A model generated the notes under the pieces. That model had not been told where the DNA came from. It searched no databases and worked only from the letters and a program-made list of their open reading frames with translations. 64,000 nt of DNA from an uncultured Prevotellaceae bacterium (GTDB taxonomy: Bacteria; Bacteroidota; Bacteroidia; Bacteroidales; Muribaculaceae). Positions 52,108-61,034 of the stretch are shown here, piece after piece (the stretch's first letter is position 1; every line of letters starts with the position of its first letter). A program made the position numbers and the translations under genes. The DNA is taken from positions 1 through 64,000 of the forward strand of contig CAMVPC010000008.1 of assembly GCA_947169265.1 (NCBI GenBank). The letters are read 5' to 3'.

Positions 52108-53352
52108 ATGAAACGAAGAATTTATAAACTCCTTACATGCGCCGTGGTCCTTGCTATGGGCACTCTCGCGGTGCGTGCGCAATATGCCACCACGCCTTAT
52201 TCTCGCGTGGGCTACGGCATCCTCAACGATAACGCCAGCGGCATCCAGCGCTCGATGGGCGGCGTGGGTATCGCGATGCAAAACGGCCGTCAAGTGAACG
52301 TGATGAACCCTGCCAGCTATGCTTGTGTCGACTCGCTCACCTTCTTGTGGGACGTGGGTTTGGATTTGTCGAACGCGTGGTCGAAAGAGAACAGCGAGCA
52401 CGGCTACAACTTTGCCGGCGGCCTGGATTACATCACCTCGCAGTTTCGCATCGCCAAGGGCCTGGGCGGCTCGTTCGGCCTGTTGCCGTATAGCGACGTG
52501 GGCTACAGCTACGCTGTGGACCTTGATAACGGTGTGGAGGCGCGCGTGGGCGATGGCGGCCTGACCAAGCTGTACTTGGGACTGGGTTACTCGCCGGTCA
52601 AGGGCCTGAGCCTGGGCGTGAACGTGGGTTACCTGTTTGGCTCCATCACTAACAGTTCGCTGGTGATAGCCTCGTCGACCACACTTTTCGAGCGCGAGAT
52701 GCAGGTGAGGGACTACGACGTGAACGCCGGCATCCAGTATGCCTTCAACGTCACCCCCAAGGACCGCATCGTGCTGGGTGCCACCTACACCCCGCGCAAG
52801 CGATTCCACGGCCACACTTGGGGTGTGTATTACGACGAGTCGAACGATGTCAAGGCCGACACCATCAGCTACGAGTCGATGAAGGACACCCACGAGCAGG
52901 CCGAGAGCTACGGCGCCGGCATCAGCTATAACCACGCCGACCGGTTGCTCGTCGAGGCCGACTTCCTGTACCAGCCGTGGAGCAAGGCCAAATACACGAA
53001 AATCGAAGGCTTTGAGGGCACCTCGACCACACTTGGCAACCGATGGAAGGCCGCGGTGGGCGTCGCTTACACGCCCAGCCTGCGCGGCCCTTACTTCAAG
53101 CGCATGAGCTATCGCGCCGGCGCTTTCTACAACCACGACTACCTGAACATCCGCGGTAACAACGTGCGCGACTACGGCCTGAGCATCGGTTTCACCTTCC
53201 CGGCTCCCTCGAGCAAGACGCTCATCAACCTGGGCTTCGAGTGGCGCCATCGCTACAGCTCGCCGTCGCTCTACATCAAGGAGGACTATCTCAACATCAC
53301 GTTGAGTGTGAACTTCAACGAGCTTTGGTTCTGGAAGAACAAAATCAGGTAA
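52108..53352 (+). CDS. Outer-membrane beta-barrel protein, FadL/OmpP1-like
   Basis: The 414-residue protein has a signal ending VRA/QY (mature Gln) and a mature part of alternating beta strands. Features are YSRVGYGILNDNASGIQRSMGGVGIA, MNPASYACVDSLTF and LGATYTPRKRFHG, ending in aromatic LSVNFNELWFWKNKIR. The pattern MGGVGIA...N.NPAS is typical of FadL/OmpP1 family barrels. It heads a cluster with lptC and a CBS/CorC protein, a known Bacteroidetes arrangement. The substrate is not evident. The ATG at 52108 is chosen because it starts the signal peptide. Confidence 0.78.
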   Translation: MKRRIYKLLTCAVVLAMGTLAVRAQYATTPYSRVGYGILNDNASGIQRSMGGVGIAMQNGRQVNVMNPASYACVDSLTFLWDVGLDLSNAWSKENSEHGYNFAGGLDYITSQFRIAKGLGGSFGLLPYSDVGYSYAVDLDNGVEARVGDGGLTKLYLGLGYSPVKGLSLGVNVGYLFGSITNSSLVIASSTTLFEREMQVRDYDVNAGIQYAFNVTPKDRIVLGATYTPRKRFHGHTWGVYYDESNDVKADTISYESMKDTHEQAESYGAGISYNHADRLLVEADFLYQPWSKAKYTKIEGFEGTSTTLGNRWKAAVGVAYTPSLRGPYFKRMSYRAGAFYNHDYLNIRGNNVRDYGLSIGFTFPAPSSKTLINLGFEWRHRYSSPSLYIKEDYLNITLSVNFNELWFWKNKIR

Positions 53353-53368
53353 TTGCCCCACCGCCGCC

Positions 53369-53950
53369 GTGTCACGGTCTCCGTTTTTCTTGCTCGCTGT
53401 GCTTGTAGCCGTCATACTCATGGGCTGCAAGGACGAGTTGCGCGACGTCGTCGACCAGTCGACCGACCCTGAGCGCGTGCCCACGGTGCGCACGACCAAC
53501 GTGCAGACCGTGGTGAGCGACTCGGGGCACACCCGCTACCGCATCACAGCCCCGCTGTGGCTCATGTTTGAGGAGGCGCGCAAGCCTCACTGGGTGTTTC
53601 CGCAAGGGGCCGTAGCCGAGGAACTCGACGACCAGTTTCGTGTCGTGCGCGAGATACGTTGCGACTCGGCCACCTTCGACGAGACCGACAACCTGTGGAG
53701 CCTCAACGGCAACGTGAGCATCACGATGGTCAACGGCGACTTGATTCTCACCGACCAGATGTACTGGAACACGATGAGCCACGAATTTTACAGCGATGCT
53801 TTCGTCCACCTCGAGAAAGCCGACCGCATTATCGAGGGAACCGGCTATCACGGCAACGAGAGCAACGGCCGCATCACCAATTATAACCTCAAGAAAGTGA
53901 GCGCCATCATCCCCTTCGACGGGTCGCGCTTGCCCCAAGAACTGAACTGA
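53369..53950 (+). CDS. lptC: LPS export factor LptC, lipoprotein form
   Basis: The 193-residue periplasmic component of the Lpt bridge has LptC features: IRCDSATFDETDNLWSLNGNV and MVNGDLILTDQMYWN, then EFYSDAFVHLEKADRIIEGTG, as in the OstA/LptC beta-jelly roll. The start is a GTG at 53369 and the N-terminus (FLLAVLVAVILMGCKDE) is a lipoprotein signal, as in other Bacteroidetes. It lies 16 bp after the porin-like gene and 3 bp before the CBS protein. Confidence 0.85.
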   Translation: MSRSPFFLLAVLVAVILMGCKDELRDVVDQSTDPERVPTVRTTNVQTVVSDSGHTRYRITAPLWLMFEEARKPHWVFPQGAVAEELDDQFRVVREIRCDSATFDETDNLWSLNGNVSITMVNGDLILTDQMYWNTMSHEFYSDAFVHLEKADRIIEGTGYHGNESNGRITNYNLKKVSAIIPFDGSRLPQELN

Positions 53951-53953
53951 CAA

Positions 53954-55258
53954 ATGGAACCGCACATCCCAACTATCCCCGCGCTTATCATCACCCTCAC
54001 CGCCATGCTCATGTCGGCATTCTTCTCGGGCATGGAAATCGCTTTTGTCTCGTCAAACAAGGTGAGGCTGGGCATCGACGTGGCCAAGGGAGGCCTTGTG
54101 AACCGCATTATCAACATCTTCTACACCCACCGCGACACGTTCATCTCGACGCTGCTCGTGGGCAACAACATCGTCAACGTGGTCTACGCAATCGGCTTCA
54201 CGGCACTTGTCGAGGGGGTGTTTCTCAAGTGGTTCGGCAGCGACGCCGCAGCCCTTATCGCCATCACCGTGACGAGCACGTTGATTATCCTCATCGTGAG
54301 CGAGTTCCTTCCCAAGGCCGTGTTCCGTATCAACCCCAACAACTCGCTGCGCACCTTCTCGTTGCCCCTGGTCATGTGCTACTACCTGCTCTACCCCATC
54401 AGCAAGTTCACCACGTGGCTCTCGAGGCTCATCATGCGCGCCTTTGGCGTGAAAGAGACCAAGCCCAACCTGGACCTTATCACCATCGACGAGCTTGACG
54501 ACTACCTGCAGGAAAACATCGACAAGCGCGAGGACGAGAACAAAACCGTGGAACGCGAGGTAAAAATCTTCGAGAACGCCCTCGACTTTGGCGACACCAA
54601 GCTGCGTGACTGCATGGTACCGCGCAACGAAATTGTCGCCGTCGACATCGCCGACACCACGCGCGACGACCTCATCGCCCTGTTCACGAAGAGCGGCCTG
54701 TCGAAACTCGTCGTCTATCACGACGACATCGACAACGTGATTGGGTTTATCCAGGTGAGCGAGCTCTTTGTCACCAACATCAACTGGAAAGACCGCATCA
54801 AGCCCGTCCTCTTCGCGCCCGAGGCGATGCTCGCCAAGAAAATGATGCAGTCGTTGCTCAAGGAAAAACGCAGTATGGCCATCGTCGTCGACGAGTTTGG
54901 CGGCACATCGGGAATGGTTACCCTCGAGGACCTTGTCGAGGAAATTTTCGGCGACATCGAGGACGAGCACGACCGCAAGCGCAAGAAACTCATCGCCAGG
55001 CAAATCGACGAGCGCACCTTCGAGTTTGCCGGACGCGTCGAAATTGAGCGCATCAACGAGGACTTCGACGTGGACCTGCCCGAGGACGACGACTACCAGA
55101 CGATCGCCGGACTCATCTTCACACGCCTGGGAGCCATCCCCAACGAGGGCGACACCATCGACCTCGACGACTACACTTTCACCATCGTCAAGAAAACCGG
55201 CGCCAAGCTCGACCTGGTGCGCGTTGTTAAGAAGCAGGCCGTTGACGACGACAAATAA
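53954..55258 (+). CDS. CNNM/CorC-type membrane protein with CBS domains
   Basis: The 434-residue protein of the 'hemolysin' (HlyC/CorC) family has a DUF21/CNNM membrane domain (about 5-190, MSAFFSGMEIAFVSSNKVRL, SEFLPKAVFRINPN) and a CBS pair (about 205-330, MVPRNEIVAVD ... MAIVVDEFGGTSGMVTLEDL). The CorC_HlyC domain (about 345-425) is FAD-binding-like. Members are implicated in Mg2+ or other ion efflux. It is co-transcribed with lptC. Function by family; the ion is not certain. Confidence 0.87.
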   Translation: MEPHIPTIPALIITLTAMLMSAFFSGMEIAFVSSNKVRLGIDVAKGGLVNRIINIFYTHRDTFISTLLVGNNIVNVVYAIGFTALVEGVFLKWFGSDAAALIAITVTSTLIILIVSEFLPKAVFRINPNNSLRTFSLPLVMCYYLLYPISKFTTWLSRLIMRAFGVKETKPNLDLITIDELDDYLQENIDKREDENKTVEREVKIFENALDFGDTKLRDCMVPRNEIVAVDIADTTRDDLIALFTKSGLSKLVVYHDDIDNVIGFIQVSELFVTNINWKDRIKPVLFAPEAMLAKKMMQSLLKEKRSMAIVVDEFGGTSGMVTLEDLVEEIFGDIEDEHDRKRKKLIARQIDERTFEFAGRVEIERINEDFDVDLPEDDDYQTIAGLIFTRLGAIPNEGDTIDLDDYTFTIVKKTGAKLDLVRVVKKQAVDDDK

Positions 55259-55300
55259 CATTTCTATCCATCCTCTTCACCCTCTCCACCCACATCAGTC

Positions 55301-55654
55301 ATGAACAAAGGTAAACACATCTGCGAAACGCTCAAAGCCATCAGGCGCGACATCGCCGCCGCCAACGACATCGACTACTCGCCCGCCGAGTGCCACCACA
55401 CCGGTGACTGCGAGGGCACCTGCCCGCAATGCGAGAGCGAAACGCGGTGGCTCGAGCGCCAACTCAGGCTGCGTCAACAGCTGGGCAAAGCCGTCGCCAT
55501 CGCCGGCATGAGCGTCACCATGGGCCTCATGTCGTCGAGCTGCCATGTGTTCCAACCCAACGGGCACATCGAACGCGGCACTCCCGTCGACACCACCCAC
55601 GTGGCGCCACCGGCCTCACAGCCTGCCACGCCATCGTCATCCAAACTGCCTTAA
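55301..55654 (+). CDS. Small Cys-cluster protein with lipobox-like hydrophobic segment
   Basis: The 117-residue protein starts with a helix (KHICETLKAIRRDIAAAND). It carries CHHTGDCEGTCPQCE, a compact cluster of four Cys and two His that looks metal- or redox-active. A further helix (RWLERQLRLRQQL) precedes a hydrophobic segment ending in SSSC (AVAIAGMSVTMGLMSSSC), and then a Pro/Thr-rich tail. The signal-like segment is internal, so topology is unclear: a tail-anchored or late-lipidated form would be unusual. I recall similar proteins as conserved hypotheticals in Bacteroidales; no function is known. It is the last gene of the lptC cluster, with a 42-bp gap. Confidence 0.65.
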   Translation: MNKGKHICETLKAIRRDIAAANDIDYSPAECHHTGDCEGTCPQCESETRWLERQLRLRQQLGKAVAIAGMSVTMGLMSSSCHVFQPNGHIERGTPVDTTHVAPPASQPATPSSSKLP

Positions 55655-55733
55655 CCGGCAGCTCCTTCTTAGACTCAGCGACATAAATAACATATTTTTT
55701 ATGTTCCGCTGTCTACTATTCGCTGTTCACTAA

Positions 55734-56441
55734 TCAGCGGCCCAGGAAGTCGTTGAAGGCCTGCTTGTAGCTGTCGCCCACGGGGATGTATACGCTACCG
55801 AAGACGATGCGGTTGCGGTCCACCTCGCGAATTTTGTCCTTGGCGACGATGAACGAGCGGTGGACACGCATGAAGCGCGATGCCGGCAGCATTTGTTCCA
55901 TGGCTTTCATGTTCATCAGCGACAAGATGGGGTGAGGCGAATCGGTGGTGTAGATTTTCACATAATCCTTGAGACCCTCGATGTAGAGGATGTTGTCAAG
56001 GTTGATTTGCAGCAGTTTATACTCGCTCTTGACGAAGATGCTCTTCACCTCCTCGTCGGCCTGGTTGTTGCCGGGGCGTTGCAGCGAAAACCACCGCAAG
56101 GCCTTGTTGCTCGCCTCGAGGAACTCGCTGAACGAGATGGGCTTGAGCAGGTAGTCGAGGGCGTTGAGGCGGTAGCTGTCGAGGGCATACTGGTCGAAGG
56201 CCGTGGTGAAGACCACGCGTGTTTCCTCGGGCAACATGCGCGAAAGCTCCATGCCGTTGATTTCGGGCATCTGGATATCGAGAAACAGCAGGTCGATGGG
56301 AGTCTCGCTGATGCCTTTCATGGCGTCGACAGCGTTAGAGAACTTGCCGCAAAGCTGCAGGAAAGGAATTTTCTTGACATAGCTCACAAGCAGCTCCACT
56401 GCCAGCGGCTCGTCGTCAACTATTGCGCACTTGAGAATCAT
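55734..56441 (-). CDS. LytTR-family response regulator
   Basis: The 235-residue protein has a receiver domain (residues 1-120) with the acidic pair DD at 9-10, phosphoacceptor Asp55 (LLFLDIQMPEINGME), and Lys in YLLKPISFSEF. A LytTR DNA-binding domain follows (about 130-235; VHRSFIVAKDKIREV, VPVGDSYK-type end). Its start overlaps the kinase gene by 26 bp, so the pair is co-translated. The repeat-like sequence after its stop (TGATTAGTGAACAGCGAATAG on the coding strand) is rich in stop triplets. Confidence 0.92.
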   Translation of the reverse strand: MILKCAIVDDEPLAVELLVSYVKKIPFLQLCGKFSNAVDAMKGISETPIDLLFLDIQMPEINGMELSRMLPEETRVVFTTAFDQYALDSYRLNALDYLLKPISFSEFLEASNKALRWFSLQRPGNNQADEEVKSIFVKSEYKLLQINLDNILYIEGLKDYVKIYTTDSPHPILSLMNMKAMEQMLPASRFMRVHRSFIVAKDKIREVDRNRIVFGSVYIPVGDSYKQAFNDFLGR

Positions 56442-57495
56442 TGCTGTTAAGAATTAAGGTGGAAGAATAGGTAGTGCCGTCATCGCTCACGCCGTAGTGC
56501 CACTCGTGGCTGTGAGGGTAGATGAGAGCCAGTCGCTGTTTCACTTGCTCGAGGCCAATGCCGCTGCCGCTCTTGTCATTGCTCTGCTTGGGATGGTTGC
56601 TGTTAGTGATATCGCACTTAATCAAGCCGTGGTCGTTGCTGATGGCGATGGCGATGGTGCCGGCGCCGTTTTGCGCGATGCCGTGCTTGAAAGCGTTCTC
56701 GATGAGCGAGATGAAGATGAGCGGCGCGATGGGCGTGCTATCCTCGGTGTCGATATCGATGGCGGTATCGATCTTCACGCTGTCGGTAACGCGAATCTTC
56801 ATCAGCTCGATGTAATTCTTGATAAACTCCACCTCCTTATAGAGCGGCACAAAGTTCTGCTGGTTGTCGTAGAGCATGTGGCGCAGCATCTTGCTCAGCT
56901 CGCCCACGGCCATCTGCGCCTTGTCGGGGTCGAAGGCGATGAGGGCATAAATATTGTTGAGGGTGTTGAGCAGGAAATGCGGATTGAGCTGGTTGCGCAA
57001 GTTCTTGAGCTCGGCTTGGGTGCGGCTGCGCTCGGCCTCCTTCTTGTCCTGCTCGAGCTGCTGCCACCGCTGCGACATCTTCACGGCTACACTAAGTCCC
57101 ACGAAAAGGATGAGCATGAGCGCCGCGTGGAAGAATGGCCAGGGACGGCTGCGCGGATGGTGCGGACCGTGCTGCACGGCGTCGAAGCTGACCGATGTGA
57201 TCAAGTTCCACCAGCCGAACATCACCACGAAGCCCAGCGCCACCACAAGCACATTGACCAGGAAAAAAGTTTTGTAGCGTTTCTTGAACAAGAAGCGGGG
57301 CACGAGCCACAAGTAGTTGACATAGAACACCACCATGTAGCTCAAGGGGCTTCCCAGGGTGCGCATGAAGCGACTGAATCGCTCGCCCCAAGAGTCACCG
57401 CTCACAAAGAACAGCAAGGGAAAACAAATCACCATCGCCCAGCACACGATGTGGACGATGTTTTGCCGCGAGAAGTATTTGGCAGTACTCGACAT
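56416..57495 (-). CDS. LytS-type membrane histidine kinase
   Basis: The 359-residue sensor has four predicted membrane helices in residues 10-140. A short coiled coil (QRWQQLEQDKKEAERSRTQA) leads to the His_kinase domain, with His173 in NLRNQLNPHFLLNTLNNIYAL. The ATPase N-box is SLIENAFKHGIA, and the G-box is SGSGIGLEQVKQRL. There is no extracellular sensor domain, so it probably senses a membrane or cytoplasmic cue, or works with partner proteins. It pairs with the overlapping LytTR regulator. Confidence 0.92.
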   Translation of the reverse strand: MSSTAKYFSRQNIVHIVCWAMVICFPLLFFVSGDSWGERFSRFMRTLGSPLSYMVVFYVNYLWLVPRFLFKKRYKTFFLVNVLVVALGFVVMFGWWNLITSVSFDAVQHGPHHPRSRPWPFFHAALMLILFVGLSVAVKMSQRWQQLEQDKKEAERSRTQAELKNLRNQLNPHFLLNTLNNIYALIAFDPDKAQMAVGELSKMLRHMLYDNQQNFVPLYKEVEFIKNYIELMKIRVTDSVKIDTAIDIDTEDSTPIAPLIFISLIENAFKHGIAQNGAGTIAIAISNDHGLIKCDITNSNHPKQSNDKSGSGIGLEQVKQRLALIYPHSHEWHYGVSDDGTTYSSTLILNSNDSQVRNS

Positions 57496-57546
57496 AACTG
57501 ATTACGGTAGGGATACGATAAATTGCCTTGATACGAAAATCGCAAG

Positions 57547-57578
57547 CAAAAGTAACACTTTTTCACGCTTTTACCAAA
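57547..57578 (-). promoter_or_regulatory. Promoter of the LytS/LytR-type operon
   Basis: On the minus strand TTTG (57575-57578), 20 nt, TACTTTTG (57547-57554) fits the consensus well. The leader is about 45 nt. Confidence 0.7.
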
Positions 57579-57733
57579 AATCTTATACAAATCATTAGTT
57601 CCACATAGAAATTTCGCCACATTTTGCCGATTAACCCGACAAGTCGACCTGTTATTTTGTGGGGTAGACGCCGCGGCTTGCGGCATCCTATTTTTGCGGC
57701 GTAATTTCCGATCAAACCTAAATTTCTTTTATT

Positions 57734-58033
57734 ATGGAAAATGACACTTCAGTTTCCCCGCTGCTCGAGCGACTTGAGCCCGAAAAAGCGAACCGCGTGA
57801 GGGAAATCGTCGACAACCTGGCCACCGGACAACCCCTCGACGAGGCCACCCTCACCATCCTGCTGCACGGCCTTGACCATGATGAGGACGTGCGCGATGC
57901 CGACACCCAGGGCTACCTGCGCGGCCGCAACGAGAAAATCGATGCCGTTGTCGCACGCCCCACCCCACTCGACGACGCCCCCGAGGCCACGTCGCTCATC
58001 CCACGCTACGACCGCCGCAGCATTTGGGACTGA
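57734..58033 (+). CDS. Small partner protein of the orphan capsid gene
   Basis: The 99-residue soluble acidic protein starts with helices (SPLLERLEPEKANRVREIV; ATLTILLHGLDHDEDVRDAD). A flexible Pro/Asp-rich linker leads to a compact C-terminal peptide, LIPRYDRRSIWD. I recognise no enzyme domain. It lies 54 bp before the capsid-like gene on the same strand, under a TATTTTTG box (57689-57696), so the two are almost certainly co-expressed. The length, linker and short terminal motif are what one expects of a scaffold or cargo protein binding a shell, but that is inference. Confidence 0.6.
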   Translation: MENDTSVSPLLERLEPEKANRVREIVDNLATGQPLDEATLTILLHGLDHDEDVRDADTQGYLRGRNEKIDAVVARPTPLDDAPEATSLIPRYDRRSIWD

Positions 58034-58087
58034 TTCCCGCGAATCGCTAACCGTTTATTTTTTTATTCACCCTTAAACTCACACACA

Positions 58088-59356
58088 ATGGAAGCAAAAA
58101 TCATTGATGGAGTGGACGGCGGACAACACATCGTCGACGGACCACTCACCACCGACCTCGCCCGCGAGGCCTCACCCGCGTTGCTGCTCAACGAAGTAGA
58201 CCGGCAAATCGCCAAAATCAGGCCCATGGCCACCCCCATCGACCAAATCTCGCGTCACGCGGCCGCCAAGCACGCCCACAGCATGATTGTGGATTACTTT
58301 AGCGTCGACACCAAGCCCACGAGCACCCAGCTGCGCGTGGCCATCGACGAGGAGGACCTCACCACGCAAGGCACCAACCCGCCGCGCATCAAAATCGAGA
58401 CCGAGCGCGACGACATTTTCGACGTGAGCGACACCATCCTCGTGCAGGGCGTCGAGGGATATGACAGTGACGGCATCACCCCCTCACGCGACGAACTCGT
58501 CCTCTATGTCGCGCAACGCGACGACGCCAACGGCCTGTGGGTCGAGGCCATAAACGGAAAAATCGTCGACGGCATGCCCGACTTGCTGCCCTCGATAGCG
58601 CGTGGCACCACACTCATCCGCATGGGGCGCGCCGCCAGCGAGCTCGACGTGATGTCGCCGCTATTCGAGGCACTGCCCCAAAAGCGGCAAAACTACTGCC
58701 AAATCTTCAAGATGCAGGTAGAACAGAGCACGCTCCAAAAACTCTCTAACAAGTCGACGCCCTGGACCCTGAGCGACCAGGAAGAGGCCGCCATCTACGA
58801 CCTGCGCCTGGGTATGGAAAAGACGTTCCTGTTCGGCGTCAAGTCGCGCGTGCGCGACAACAGCAAAAAGGAAGACATCTACCTCACCGGCGGCATCTGG
58901 CAACAGGCCGGCAAGCAGTTCGCTTACACCACGCTCACCGGCGAGAACATCGTCGACCTCATGCGCGAGGCCTTCACCGGCAATGCCGGCAGCAAGCGCA
59001 AGGTGCTCGTGGGGGGATCGGCGCTCATCAGCGCGCTCAACAAGCTCGACTACACCCGCGTGGTCACAGCCACACAGAGCGTCACCAAGTGGGGCCTCGA
59101 CTTCACCGAGCTTCGCAGCAAGTTCGGCACGCTCTATGTGTTGCTGAGCGAGGTGCTTGACGACTGCGGTATGGCCGAGAACGGCCTCATCATCGACCCG
59201 GAGTACATCACCAAGTACACCCACATTCCCTTCTCGACCCAAAAACTCGACCTCAAATCCAGCGGCCAGCGCAACGTCGATGCCATCGTCATCACCGAGG
59301 CTTCCTGCCTTGTGCTGCGCTACCCCGGAGCCCACATGCGCATCGTCAAGCAATAA
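58088..59356 (+). CDS. SU10-like (DUF5309-type) major capsid protein, orphan
   Basis: The 422-residue protein resembles the SU10/DUF5309 family of HK97-fold phage major capsid proteins. It has an N-terminal helical arm with PMATPIDQISRHAAAKHAHS. A central segment holds GRAASELDVMSPLFEALPQKRQNYCQIF. The C-terminal half has VLVGGSALISALNKL, FGTLYVLLSEVLDDCGM, GLIIDPEYITKYTH and ITEASCLVLRYPGAHMRIV. No portal, terminase, protease or tail gene lies nearby; flanking genes are a two-component pair and a membrane protein. A terminator follows. It therefore looks like a stand-alone, possibly domesticated shell protein with its small upstream partner. The family call rests on remembered motifs. Confidence 0.62.
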   Translation: MEAKIIDGVDGGQHIVDGPLTTDLAREASPALLLNEVDRQIAKIRPMATPIDQISRHAAAKHAHSMIVDYFSVDTKPTSTQLRVAIDEEDLTTQGTNPPRIKIETERDDIFDVSDTILVQGVEGYDSDGITPSRDELVLYVAQRDDANGLWVEAINGKIVDGMPDLLPSIARGTTLIRMGRAASELDVMSPLFEALPQKRQNYCQIFKMQVEQSTLQKLSNKSTPWTLSDQEEAAIYDLRLGMEKTFLFGVKSRVRDNSKKEDIYLTGGIWQQAGKQFAYTTLTGENIVDLMREAFTGNAGSKRKVLVGGSALISALNKLDYTRVVTATQSVTKWGLDFTELRSKFGTLYVLLSEVLDDCGMAENGLIIDPEYITKYTHIPFSTQKLDLKSSGQRNVDAIVITEASCLVLRYPGAHMRIVKQ

Positions 59357-59380
59357 CGCGCCTCGGCTCCCTCCTGGAGG

Positions 59381-59420
59381 AAAAAAATATGCGAATCAAG
59401 AAACGATTCGCATATTTTTT
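59381..59420. terminator. Bidirectional intrinsic terminator
   Basis: An A-run plus ATATGCGAATC (to 59397), a 7-nt loop, and GATTCGCATAT (59405-59415) plus a T-run form a symmetric stem. It can end both the capsid-gene transcript and that of the convergent membrane-protein gene. Confidence 0.88.
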
Positions 59421-59429
59421 TTGATATTG

Positions 59430-60920
59430 TCAAGGCGTCAAGCGATGACGCGCGTGCTCACGATAGTAACGCGACATCTCGCGCAGGTATTCGAGTTGCA
59501 CCTCGTGGCAGATGATGAGCGTGGACACCAGCACAAGGCAGTAGAATATCATCCACACGACAAAGGCGTTGCGGTACTCGCCATTCCTCACCTTGTACAG
59601 CACAAAGACGGCCATGGGAATGAACATGAACTCGAAAGGCAACATGTAGCGACTCACCGAACCGCCCACGACGTAAGCGATGATGAGGAAAACGAGTGCC
59701 GGCCACAAGGCCCACACACCCAGACCGCCGGCACCGCGCCGCCACGACATGAACAGGTAGTAGAACAGCACCAGTCCGCCCACAAAATACCACATGAACC
59801 GCAGGCGCGGGAAGAGTTCGAGCAACGCGCCGTCGGCACTCGTGTTATATATCCACGGGAAAGGAATGATAAACTGCACACCGGCCGTGACAGGCAACAG
59901 CAACAAGCGTTTCCACACCGGATAGTAGAAATATTGGCCTATCATCTCAAGATAAGGCTGCTGGGCATAGCCCGTGATGAAAATGCGCTGCATGGGGTAT
60001 CCACCCGATATCGTGCTCACCTGCTGACTGAACGGGTAGAACGAAACGCAAAAGCCCACCGCGTAGGCCGCCACGGCCACCGCCAGCAACGCCAGCCCGC
60101 GACGCCAGCGCGCGCGCCACTTGGCCACCGTCATCAGCCCCACGCCCAGCATGAAGAAGTACACATAGCTGGTGCGCACCAACGCCATGAGCAGGCAGCC
60201 CGACGTCATGAGCAAGAGGCATTTCACCCAGGCGGCGCGCGACTTGGTGTCGGCGGCGACAAAGCGCGCCAGCGCCAGCCCCACGGCAGTCGTGGCCACA
60301 CAGCAAGCCGGGTCTTTGAGCACTTTGAGCGCGTGGGCGAGCATGAAGAAAAGCATCGAGCACATCATGAGCGCCGCCGCCATCACCCATCGCGACGATT
60401 TCGCGTCGCGGGGGGCGACGAGGGTCACCGTCATCTTGCCGGTGAACACGCAGGCCAGCAGCACACACATCGCGTTAAACACCAGGGGCCACACGATGTG
60501 CACGCCCAGCACGCGCCATATCAGCGAAATGATGAGCGGGTAGCCCACGAACGTCACGTGCGGGCGATGGACCGACGGGTCGAGCTGCGATAGCGCCCAG
60601 TCGAAATAGCCACGGTCGTCGCTCATGAGCCGCGGATGAAGCATCATGGCGCTGTCACCGCCCGTGCACCGGTCGATGCTCAGCGCTATCATCACGCCCA
60701 GAATGGCCCATGTGAGCAGCAGCCAGCAGCGGGCCGCCACGCCCGCGCTGTGGTCGCGCGCCAGCAACACGCGCGCCGGCAGATAGGCCGCGAGCAGTCC
60801 CACGGCCAGGCGCGCCGCGTCGGGGAGCGCGAAGAAACGCAGCCCCCATAGCGACACAAGGGCGAGCACAAGCACTTCGAGCAGGACGAAGGCCTGTTTT
60901 CTATTTATCTTACACGACAA
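59430..60920 (-). CDS. Polytopic membrane protein, GT-C/GT39-like
   Basis: The 496-residue protein has about eleven to twelve predicted membrane helices. In the first large non-membrane loop is MSDDRGYFDWALSQLDPSV; the Asp-rich start followed by a Pro-His segment (RPHVTFVGYPLIISLIWRVLG) is typical of dolichyl-phosphate-mannose-type GT-C glycosyltransferases. No second domain is seen. It may transfer a lipid-linked sugar in the envelope, but the family assignment is weak. It is monocistronic with a good promoter. Confidence 0.6.
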   Translation of the reverse strand: MSCKINRKQAFVLLEVLVLALVSLWGLRFFALPDAARLAVGLLAAYLPARVLLARDHSAGVAARCWLLLTWAILGVMIALSIDRCTGGDSAMMLHPRLMSDDRGYFDWALSQLDPSVHRPHVTFVGYPLIISLIWRVLGVHIVWPLVFNAMCVLLACVFTGKMTVTLVAPRDAKSSRWVMAAALMMCSMLFFMLAHALKVLKDPACCVATTAVGLALARFVAADTKSRAAWVKCLLLMTSGCLLMALVRTSYVYFFMLGVGLMTVAKWRARWRRGLALLAVAVAAYAVGFCVSFYPFSQQVSTISGGYPMQRIFITGYAQQPYLEMIGQYFYYPVWKRLLLLPVTAGVQFIIPFPWIYNTSADGALLELFPRLRFMWYFVGGLVLFYYLFMSWRRGAGGLGVWALWPALVFLIIAYVVGGSVSRYMLPFEFMFIPMAVFVLYKVRNGEYRNAFVVWMIFYCLVLVSTLIICHEVQLEYLREMSRYYREHARHRLTP

Positions 60921-60949
60921 CTGTGCAGTGCGTTATAAATTTAGCGCCA

Positions 60950-60981
60950 CAAAAGTAATATTTTTCGGCAACTTACACAAA
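60950..60981 (-). promoter_or_regulatory. Promoter of the polytopic membrane protein gene
   Basis: On the minus strand TTTG (60978-60981), 20 nt, TACTTTTG (60950-60957). Both elements match the consensus. Confidence 0.7.
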
Positions 60982-61034
60982 ATAATAAGCTAAGAATCGA
61001 ATGGCGGCACCCTCATTACAATCGCGTCATCGAC

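Noticed and set aside
57734..59356. Prophage
   Set aside because: Only a capsid-like gene and a small partner are present. No integrase, terminase, portal, tail or lysis gene lies within several kilobases and the flanks are ordinary chromosomal genes.
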